Assembly (NCBI RefSeq): GCF_021596945.1
Contig: NZ_CP063779.1
Location: forward strand, 4,314,001 to 4,378,000
Length of the DNA: 64,000 nucleotides
Source: Mongoliitalea daihaiensis
GTDB taxonomy: Bacteria > Bacteroidota > Bacteroidia > Cytophagales > Cyclobacteriaceae
Reading direction: 5' to 3'
Of this stretch, positions 36,864-43,237 are shown one piece after another. Numbering within the stretch: position 1 is the first letter of the stretch; the number at the start of each line of letters is the position of its first letter. A program made the translations under genes and the position numbers. The notes under the pieces were generated by a model. It had not been told where the DNA came from. It saw nothing but the letters and a program-made list of their open reading frames with translations, and ran no database searches.

Positions 36864-37271
36864 TTATTCTTGAGAAATGAATTCAGCCCAAGAAACTATT
36901 TTTGTCTTCTCTATCTTCCCTAATACTAATAAGTCAGAATCTCCTGTTACTAAGAAATCTGCTTTACCATCAACCGAAAGACTCAATAAGAAATTATCTT
37001 TTGGATCCCTACATTCATTGATTTTTGATTCCACCCTTATTAATTCTCCAAAAGTTTCAATTTGGTTCAGAAGTGCTTTGATATCTGATTTTTTAAAAAA
37101 TCTTTTGAATTTGGGCCTTTCTGAAACCATTAAAAACTCCTCAAGCAATTCTTGCGAAAAAATCAGTGTTACTGCCCCAGATTTAATAAGGATATCCAAT
37201 TCCTTTTGTCTTTTGGAGATCAAAAAACTTATCCACAGATTAGTATCCAGAATTACCCTTCTATTTTTCAT
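36864..37271 (-). CDS. PIN-domain toxin-like ribonuclease (cassette 13, second gene)
   Basis: 135 residues from MKNRRVILDTNLWISFLISK. PIN fold of the COG1569 'putative toxin' group: first acidic motif VILDTNLWISFL, second around FSQELLEEFL, third in CRDPKDNFLLSLS, fourth in FLVTGDSDLLVL. PIN toxins cleave RNA using these metal-binding acids. The start at 37271 is preferred; it overlaps the upstream antitoxin-like gene by 11 bases. Confidence 0.8.
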   Translation of the reverse strand: MKNRRVILDTNLWISFLISKRQKELDILIKSGAVTLIFSQELLEEFLMVSERPKFKRFFKKSDIKALLNQIETFGELIRVESKINECRDPKDNFLLSLSVDGKADFLVTGDSDLLVLGKIEKTKIVSWAEFISQE

Positions 37272-37476
37272 ACCGGGCTTTGCGGACTGCTTCAACCTCT
37301 TTAGTAATTTCTTCTAAACTTGGGGCTTCATCTGACTTACTCCTGAATTTTTTCAATACTTCAGAAAAAGCATTCTCAGATTTATCTTTCTTAATCCTTA
37401 TCAAATCCAAATTTGCCAAATCTTTCAAAAGGGCTTTGGCCTTAGGATTCAATATATCAACTCTAATAGTTTCCAT
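37261..37476 (-). CDS. Antitoxin-like partner of PIN toxin (cassette 13, first gene)
   Basis: 71 residues, METIRVDILNPKAKALLKDL. A short N-terminal strand plus helix resembles small antitoxins found before COG1569 PIN genes; the C-terminal tail (PSLEEITKEVEAVRKARYEK) would wrap the toxin. Gene order and overlap with the toxin support a toxin-antitoxin operon, the usual stabilising cargo of large cassette arrays. Confidence 0.75.
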   Translation of the reverse strand: METIRVDILNPKAKALLKDLANLDLIRIKKDKSENAFSEVLKKFRSKSDEAPSLEEITKEVEAVRKARYEK

Positions 37477-37534
37477 ATTTTTAATCTTTCTTAAAGATAC
37501 GAATTTTTTAAATCGGTGGTCATTTTATCATGCA

Positions 37535-37665
37535 CCACAACGGTCCTCAGCTTGGAGACGGCGGACGTTCGGAACACCTCTCTTCCAGCCTACTCCAATC
37601 GTTAACAATATACGAATCTCCTTCTTTAAACGAAACTGTCCGCTGTATCCAAGGTGATGTTATGC
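37535..37665. repeat. attC13 (family 1 variant)
   Basis: CCACAAC core, GGTCCTCAGCTTGGAGACGG arm, TGTCCGCTGTATCCAAGGTG arm, GTTATGC core. The loop differs from other family-1 sites (CTCCAATCGTTAACAATATA). Identical to attC19. Confidence 0.75.
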
Positions 37666-38189
37666 AATGGACCATGTTTTCGGAGCTGAAATTTCCTCTC
37701 TAACCGAATTCGAACTCCCCTTTCGTCTATCCCTTTCTCAGCCTCCTGCCTTAAACTCCACCTAGCCAGAAGCTTCAGTTTTTTCGTTTTCGTCGAATTC
37801 ACTTTTTTAAATCTCTTTGAATGAAAAGATTCTAAAGTGTTCATTGATCTTGTAGGTAACGGGGTTTCAACTTTTTCTTTTTTTACCTGGCATAATTGCC
37901 TTGATTGAAAAAAGCCTCACTTTCAGAAACCAATATCCTTTAGACCATTTTTATCTTTTCTTGTTGAAACCAATTTGAGGATCCCTACTGAGGTTTTCCC
38001 CCTTTTTTGCGAGCCCAAACAATACTTGCTAAACCAAGAAATCAAAAGCGACGAATTCACTTTTTTCCCCTCCCAAACAATCTTCAATTCTTAACATTCA
38101 CTCTCTGTTTTAAACCAACTTCATAAAAATCCCAATCTTTTCATTTTAAACAGTCCGCTTTTCAAAAGGTGCTCCTTGGTCTGTTGCAT
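37660..38189 (-). other. ORF-less cassette 14 (duplicated as cassette 20)
   Basis: About 530 bases between complementary edges GTTATGCAATGGACC and GGTCTGTTGCATAAC. No convincing gene on either strand; the one 72-codon minus-strand frame (37626-37844) reads into the attC and has no family features. The minus strand is strikingly purine-rich throughout. It could encode an RNA or be a passive cassette. An apparently identical copy sits next to the integrase at 42616-43145. Confidence 0.65.
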
Positions 38190-38316
38190 AACGGTCTCGG
38201 GTATGAAACGTAGGGCATTTCGAAGCACTTCACTGTCCGCCCGAAACAAAGCTGGCTAAGTGCCGAAAACTTACGATAACCACTAGCCGCCCTATGTTTT
38301 ATACCCATTGTTGCCA
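38186..38316. repeat. attC14 (family 5)
   Basis: GCATAAC core; arms GGGTATGAAACGTAGGGC and GCCCTATGTTTTATACCC pair with bulges; GTTGCCA core. The 3' end of the cassette 15 gene runs into it. Confidence 0.7.
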
Positions 38317-38711
38317 AACGTTTTTTCTTTTTTTCTAATCAGAATCCATATTACAAGTCCGCCTATCATTGAACTTACGGAGAATGCAATTCCAACCCCA
38401 TTTTCATATGTCGGATTAAAGATTTCAAAAATTGGAGGTTTGTCTCCCCAAAAAATGAAGACTAATTCAAATATCACGAGATATACTAGTAAGCCTACTC
38501 CAAAGTCTTTTCGACTGCGTAATTTTTTTCTGAAAATCAATGATAAAACTATCCCTATTCCAAGTTGGCAAGCAAGCATTATGGCGAGCACAAAAGGACT
38601 CATTCCGACTTCACCACCTGGTCTGCCTGAGTTTGTCAGCCATACCATAAATAAGAGCAAAGTTGCAATGCTATGTCCGAATAAGTACTTTATCATTTGA
38701 ATTAATTGCAA
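38292..38711 (-). CDS. Small membrane protein (cassette 15, second gene)
   Basis: 139 residues (or 134 from MIKYLFGHSIATLLLF) with four predicted membrane helices: ATLLLFMVWLT, LAIMLACQLGIGIVLSLIF, VGLLVYLVIFELVFIF and SMIGGLVIWILI. The last residues (TFGNNGYKT) are translated through the core TTGGCAAC and into the attC arm, where the TAG stop lies. Function unknown. Confidence 0.65.
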   Translation of the reverse strand: MQLIQMIKYLFGHSIATLLLFMVWLTNSGRPGGEVGMSPFVLAIMLACQLGIGIVLSLIFRKKLRSRKDFGVGLLVYLVIFELVFIFWGDKPPIFEIFNPTYENGVGIAFSVSSMIGGLVIWILIRKKEKTFGNNGYKT

Positions 38712-38734
38712 AATTGAAGTTCAAAAGTTAAAGA

Positions 38735-39040
38735 CTAATCTAGATTATCAACGAAAACTCCTAATTGACAATTATAGTCTGCTTGTTCAGTTGGCGAATA
38801 AAGATTGATGCCTTTCCCATGATTCATTTCATAGGTCTCTGGATATAGTTTGAGATTTACTGACTTAACTTCAAATTTTCTTCCGTCATATTCAATTTTT
38901 GTTCCCACTTCAACAAACTGCGAATTGTCGTATTCATGTTTGTCTATTATTAGAAGGTCAAATGCTTCTCTGTTGTATAAGTAAGCTATGTCAGCACCTT
39001 GAACATGCTGAATTAAAATTCTCATCTTAAGTGTTTCCAT
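38735..39040 (-). CDS. Hypothetical protein (cassette 15, first gene)
   Basis: 101 residues, METLKMRILIQHVQGADIAY. A strand-rich small domain (VGTKIEYDGRKFEVKSVNLK) that may be a small beta-barrel. The second gene follows after a 23-base gap. No family recognised. Confidence 0.55.
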   Translation of the reverse strand: METLKMRILIQHVQGADIAYLYNREAFDLLIIDKHEYDNSQFVEVGTKIEYDGRKFEVKSVNLKLYPETYEMNHGKGINLYSPTEQADYNCQLGVFVDNLD

Positions 39041-39058
39041 GTTTATGTTTTAAATGTT

Positions 39059-39189
39059 TGGCAACGGGATTCAGCTTGGAGACGGCGGGCATTCGGAGCC
39101 GTTCTCTTCCAGCCTACTCCTAACTTCTTAAAGATACTAAACTTTCTATTTACTCGGAACCGCCCGCTGTATCCAAGGTGATGTTACCA
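39059..39189. repeat. attC15 (family 1)
   Basis: TGGCAAC core, CAGCTTGGAGACGGCGGGC arm, CTGTATCCAAGGTGAT arm, GTTACCA core. Confidence 0.8.
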
Positions 39190-39198
39190 CCAGTGCTT

Positions 39199-40035
39199 TT
39201 ATTCATTCGTTGGTTTGTCATTGTCAACAGATGTTTCTATTTCTAATTTTTGCTCAGTCGTCATTTCAGTTTTTGCTCCTTCATTTTCCTGTTGTCTGAG
39301 TTTCCAAAACCAATAAAGTCCGCCAAGCGGAACCCCAATTGTCCAAAAGGAGTTAAGGAAGCCCATATATCCAAAACTTACACCTAAAAGTATTTGAAAG
39401 CTTAAAAGACTAAATGAAAATCCGTTTACTGCCGCATAGGTAATAGCTGGAACATTTAAAAAAATCACAGCAATATATTTCAACCATTTCTTCTTTAAGT
39501 CACTACGCTTTATTTGTCTAATTACATAAATATTGAAAATAGGAATACAAATGGCAAGAAGTCCAAATAACCAAAAAATTGTCATTGAAGGAATTGGTTG
39601 TTTTACGTCAAGAGTGTTTATGTTGAGTATCTTCCCTGAATTGTCGTCAAAAAGCACATTAAAAACACCAAATTCTTTATCATTTGAAAATTCAATTAAT
39701 GCAACTGTCGTGTTTGGAGGAGTGTTTTCTTCTTCGTTAGTTGAAAATTTCTTTTCAGACTTCATTAATGAGTAGTTTAACTCTGTTCCGAAATTCTTTA
39801 CAACAAGTTCTCTAAAGTCCGCAAGCCCATTTTTCATTGCTTCCTTGTCAGTGTTCCTTGCCATTTCGTGTTCCATGGCAAACTGGTCAATTGCCTTGTC
39901 GTAATCTTCATTTATTAGTGTCTCAACAAACTCTTTCGTCTTGTCTTTATAAGTAAAAGTGTTTTTAATGAAGTCGCAACCTGTCAGTAATGAAACTGTC
40001 AAGATTGTTAATACGATTTGTTTTGTTCTTGTCAT
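39199..40035 (-). CDS. Membrane lipoprotein with DUF3887-like region (cassette 16)
   Basis: 278 residues from MTRTKQIVLTILTVSLLTGC, a lipobox ending LLTGC. Residues ~35-140 (EFVETLINEDYDKAIDQFAM ... IEFSNDKEFGVFNVLFDDN) look like the NTF2-like DUF3887 domain. Three hydrophobic helices follow (MTIFWLFGLLAICIPIFNIY; YIAVIFLNVPAITYAAVNG; FWTIGVPLGGLYWFWKL), then a short acidic tail. An alternative start at 40056 lies in the core site. Function unknown. Confidence 0.6.
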   Translation of the reverse strand: MTRTKQIVLTILTVSLLTGCDFIKNTFTYKDKTKEFVETLINEDYDKAIDQFAMEHEMARNTDKEAMKNGLADFRELVVKNFGTELNYSLMKSEKKFSTNEEENTPPNTTVALIEFSNDKEFGVFNVLFDDNSGKILNINTLDVKQPIPSMTIFWLFGLLAICIPIFNIYVIRQIKRSDLKKKWLKYIAVIFLNVPAITYAAVNGFSFSLLSFQILLGVSFGYMGFLNSFWTIGVPLGGLYWFWKLRQQENEGAKTEMTTEQKLEIETSVDNDKPTNE

Positions 40036-40059
40036 ACGTTGGCTGTCTTTTAGCATTGG

Positions 40060-40189
40060 TGGTAACGTTTTGCGCATATGGCTTGTGGCGGTTTTCGAAG
40101 CGAAATTCTTTCGTTCAATGTTAATCTCCATTAGAAGTGAAAACCCGAATTTACGATAATCCCGCCATAAGTTATATGCGCTGTTGGCG
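40060..40189. repeat. attC16 (family 4)
   Basis: TGGTAAC core; arms GCGCATATGGCTTGTGGCGG and CCGCCATAAGTTATATGCGC pair closely; GTTGGCG core. Confidence 0.75.
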
Positions 40190-40228
40190 ATAGTTTTTAT
40201 TTCAATTGCTATCAGTCAGTGTTTTATA

Positions 40229-40741
40229 TCAAAGATATCGCATCGTTACGTTCACATAAAATCCATCAAAATATATATCACACTTGTGCTCATTGTGAAA
40301 GTCGTATCTAAGCTCTATTTGCTCATTCTTAATTGTCCACTTGCTGTTGTACTCCTTTGAATCGCTCCAGCGCTTTTCAATTTTTAACTTCTCAAGTTCT
40401 TCAATGATCAACCGGTCAGAAAGAATCAATTGCAATTCTTGGATAATCTTGGTTTTTGCTGCCTCTTTTTGTCTGATTTCTTCCTGTTCAGATAGTGAAT
40501 CTAAACTTGGACATACGGTTTGACTTACTCGAATCTGATTAACCCGATTCTTTCCAAATATTTCAATCAAGACAGGTCTATCGCCAATTAACTTCCAAGC
40601 TTGATAGTAATTATCATTTGCCAAGTTGTCAATGTTCGTCCTGTAACCGTTAGCCACTAAAATGCTATCAATTCTTTTTAGGTCGGTCGAAAAGGACTGA
40701 AAGGAGAATATCAAGAAAACGTACAATAGGAATTGTTTCAT
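40229..40741 (-). CDS. Secreted hypothetical protein (cassette 17)
   Basis: 170 residues with signal peptide MKQFLLYVFLIFSFQSFS. The mature part has a helical middle (EQEEIRQKEAAKTKIIQELQ) and a C-terminal strand region (ELRYDFHNEHKCDIYFDGFY) ending NVTMRYL. No family recognised. Cassette edges GTTGGCGATAGTT and AATTATCGCCAAC are complementary. Confidence 0.6.
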   Translation of the reverse strand: MKQFLLYVFLIFSFQSFSTDLKRIDSILVANGYRTNIDNLANDNYYQAWKLIGDRPVLIEIFGKNRVNQIRVSQTVCPSLDSLSEQEEIRQKEAAKTKIIQELQLILSDRLIIEELEKLKIEKRWSDSKEYNSKWTIKNEQIELRYDFHNEHKCDIYFDGFYVNVTMRYL

Positions 40742-40754
40742 CTTTTCAAATTAT

Positions 40755-40886
40755 CGCCAACGGGATTCAGCTTGGAGACGGCGGGCATTCGGAGCCGTTC
40801 ACTTCCAGCCTACTCCTAACTTCTTAAAGATACTAAACTTTCTATTTACTCTGAACCGCCCGCTGTCTTCCAAGGTGATGTTAGCG
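40755..40886. repeat. attC17 (family 1)
   Basis: CGCCAAC core to GTTAGCG core; interior identical to attC7. Confidence 0.8.
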
Positions 40887-41669
40887 AACGTATTCATTTA
40901 ATTCCCTCGTTTTAACGGACAGGTAAATTGATTCTTCATTATACCAGAACTCTCCTCTGTTGAAATAAACTGGACGGCATGGCAATTTCATGACTGCTTC
41001 TTTAAAAATCACATTAGTTTCGGAGTGGGTGGAGTCTTCGATTTTCACTTCCCTTATTCTTCCTGTTTTATCTGACTTAACATTCACTGAGACTTTTATT
41101 GATTCCCCTTTCAAATCTTCTATTTCATTAGGATTAAAATTCTTTAAGATGAAATTCTTTAAATCTTCCTTATCTGAATAATCACATTCAAAAGACTCAG
41201 TTTTTGTTGAATTGACAACTCTTCCTTCTTTAATGGCAAATTTTATTTCCTGTTTATAAATTGGAGTATAAAATGACTGTTCATAAACTTGGTTTTTCCC
41301 TGCCCAATAATCTCCATCAACAAAATCTGCTCTTATTAATCCATCGGTAAATTTTATCCCTAATATTTCTTCTATCAATGGATTTAATTGTTTTTCTGAA
41401 TGGCAATCAAATACGTTGGATAAATACAGAACACCGTTAATTATTCTCCATTCTGCTCGAAAGCCTTTCCAACAATCAGAAGAAACTACATATTCATCTT
41501 TCCTTAACCTCAGGATTTTATCACTTATTCCTTCAATCTTATCTAGTGGAGAATCATAAAAATTTAAAGTGTCCATTCCAAAAAATAGGACATCACGAAT
41601 TTGGGAGGTCGCTTTTGATTGATTTGCAACCATAATAAGAATCAAAAATATGTAGATGGGTTTCATCAT
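40881..41669 (-). CDS. Secreted TonB-C-like protein (cassette 18, copy of cassette 8)
   Basis: Same 262-residue product as 27467-28255: signal peptide MMKPIYIFLILIMVANQS and a TonB-C-like C-terminus. Start rejected at 41708 for the same reason. The copied segment runs from the attC left edge to exactly AAC at 41679-41681; beyond this AACGGGATT replaces AACGTGATT. Confidence 0.7.
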   Translation of the reverse strand: MMKPIYIFLILIMVANQSKATSQIRDVLFFGMDTLNFYDSPLDKIEGISDKILRLRKDEYVVSSDCWKGFRAEWRIINGVLYLSNVFDCHSEKQLNPLIEEILGIKFTDGLIRADFVDGDYWAGKNQVYEQSFYTPIYKQEIKFAIKEGRVVNSTKTESFECDYSDKEDLKNFILKNFNPNEIEDLKGESIKVSVNVKSDKTGRIREVKIEDSTHSETNVIFKEAVMKLPCRPVYFNRGEFWYNEESIYLSVKTRELNEYVR

Positions 41670-41674
41670 ATGTT

Positions 41675-41806
41675 CGCCAACGGGATTCAGCTTGGAGACG
41701 GCGGGCATTCGGAGACGTTCTCTTCCAGCCTACTCCTAACTTCTTAAAGATACTGATTTTCCTAGTTACTCGGAACCGCCCGCTGTATTCCAAGATGATG
41801 TTAGCA
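41675..41806. repeat. attC18 (family 1)
   Basis: CGCCAAC core to GTTAGCA core; interior identical to attC5, including the unusual CCAAGATGAT. Confidence 0.8.
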
Positions 41807-41810
41807 GAAT

Positions 41811-42476
41811 TTAATTTTTTCTAAAGTATTTGATTTCTTTCACTACCCAATTGTTTCTTTCTTTTTCAATTAATACTAAAGTAGAAGTACCTGTTTGTTG
41901 AAAATCACCATCTTTCCAAACAGTTAAAAAATAAAAGCCTTTTGTTAACGAATCATTAAAACTGACTCTGCTTATTTCTGGTCTAAACTTAAAGCTTTCC
42001 TCTTCTTCTGAGTCAAAACCAATAGGAGAAATCTTATACTTTTGATTAAAATTTAAATTATTACACCCAATAAATTTATCATTCAAAGAATTATAGGTAG
42101 TCGTACTCGTTAAATCAAAATACAACATATCTCGTGTATCATTTATATTAATCATCCAACTATTTTTTTTTATTACATCAGGTAGTGAAATAAGCCTACC
42201 ATCAAATTCAGCATAATGTGTTATTTTACATTTATCTTCAATTATTTTTTCAAAGGCTATTTTTGCTGAATTATTATTTTCAACAAAGGGTATTGTATCA
42301 AAATAATCAATAAGCTCAAGTTCAACCCACAAACAATAATTTGAGTAGTGGAATGATTCAAATACATTTGGTAGAGTCTCTGACAATGAAAGAACCTCTT
42401 CATTTTCATACGAATTGGTGCTTCTACAGCCAGCAATAAGTATAATAATCAAATTAATATATATTCTTGGGTTCAT
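41811..42476 (-). CDS. Lipoprotein (cassette 19, copy of cassette 6)
   Basis: Same 221-residue product as 25669-26334, MNPRIYINLIIILIAGCRST. The frame extends upstream to 42533 through the attC, but the lipobox start at 42476 is the sensible one. Second member of the three copied cassettes next to the integrase. Confidence 0.7.
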   Translation of the reverse strand: MNPRIYINLIIILIAGCRSTNSYENEEVLSLSETLPNVFESFHYSNYCLWVELELIDYFDTIPFVENNNSAKIAFEKIIEDKCKITHYAEFDGRLISLPDVIKKNSWMININDTRDMLYFDLTSTTTYNSLNDKFIGCNNLNFNQKYKISPIGFDSEEEESFKFRPEISRVSFNDSLTKGFYFLTVWKDGDFQQTGTSTLVLIEKERNNWVVKEIKYFRKN

Positions 42477-42490
42477 TTTTTTTTTATTTC

Positions 42491-42621
42491 TGCTAACGGT
42501 CCTCAGCTTGGAGACGGCGGACGTTCGGAACACCTCTCTTCCAGCCTACTCCAATCGTTAACAATATACGAATCTCCTTCTTTAAACGAAACTGTCCGCT
42601 GTATCCAAGGTGATGTTATGC
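42491..42621. repeat. attC19 (family 1 variant)
   Basis: GCTAAC core to GTTATGC core; interior identical to attC13. Confidence 0.75.
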
Positions 42622-43145
42622 AATGGACCATGTTTTCGGAGCTGAAATTTCCTCTCTAACCGAATTCGAACTCCCCTTTCGTCTATCCCTTTCTCAGCCT
42701 CCTGCCTTAAACTCCACCTAGCCAGAAGCTTCAGTTTTTTCGTTTTCGTCGAATTCACTTTTTTAAATCTCTTTGAATGAAAAGATTCTAAAGTGTTCAT
42801 TGATCTTGTAGGTAACGGGGTTTCAACTTTTTCTTTTTTTACCTGGCATAATTGCCTTGATTGAAAAAAGCCTCACTTTCAGAAACCAATATCCTTTAGA
42901 CCATTTTTATCTTTTCTTGTTGAAACCAATTTGAGGATCCCTACTGAGGTTTTCCCCCTTTTTTGCGAGCCCAAACAATACTTGCTAAACCAAGAAATCA
43001 AAAGCGACGAATTCACTTTTTTCCCCTCCCAAACAATCTTCAATTCTTAACATTCACTCTCTGTTTTAAACCAACTTCATAAAAATCCCAATCTTTTCAT
43101 TTTAAACAGTCCGCTTTTCAAAAGGTGCTCCTTGGTCTGTTGCAT
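42616..43145 (-). other. ORF-less cassette 20 (copy of cassette 14, attI-proximal)
   Basis: Apparently identical to 37660-38189 with the same complementary edges. As the cassette nearest the integrase it would be the most recent insertion in an integron. No gene recognised. Confidence 0.65.
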
Positions 43146-43237
43146 AACGTTTTGCTTTCCTTTATAGAGGAAAGCATTCTAATTCAGGACGCTTTCCTCT
43201 ATTATAGTGGAAATAACTTTTTAAATATATTCAAAAA
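43146..43237. other. Candidate attI site
   Basis: The array ends at AAC (43146-43148), followed by GTTTTGCTTTCC and repeats of one motif: GCTTTCCTTTATAGAGGAAAGC is a palindrome, and GCTTTCCTCTATTATAG lies 10 bases further. The GAGGAAAGC-type repeats may be recombinase-binding sites, as in known attI regions. The integrase stop codon is at its right edge. Confidence 0.6.

Larger units (their letters stand above)
9025..43237 (-). other. Integron-like gene-cassette array (20 cassettes)
   Basis: Twenty units are separated by hairpin repeats. Each unit body starts with GTTRRRY and ends with the complementary RYYYAAC (for example GTTGGGCACTG...AGTGCCCAAC around 26474-27347, and GTTATGCACT...AGTGCATAAC around 10745-11667). 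All recognised cassette genes are on the minus strand, and the recombinase gene lies at the right end. These are the defining traits of integron cassettes and attC sites. Cassettes are numbered here 1 (left, 10.7 kb) to 20 (right, 43.1 kb); attC sites are 0-19, each attC lying left of the cassette body of the next higher number. Confidence 0.85.

Noticed and set aside
37626..37844. 72-codon minus-strand frame in the ORF-less cassette (also 42582-42800)
   Set aside because: It ends inside the attC, is composed of basic low-complexity residues and shows no family pattern; it may be chance in a purine-rich strand.
9025..43237. Regular repeats considered as a CRISPR array
   Set aside because: Repeats are ~125 bp hairpins with variable loops, 'spacers' are 500-1100 bp and carry genes, and no cas gene is present.
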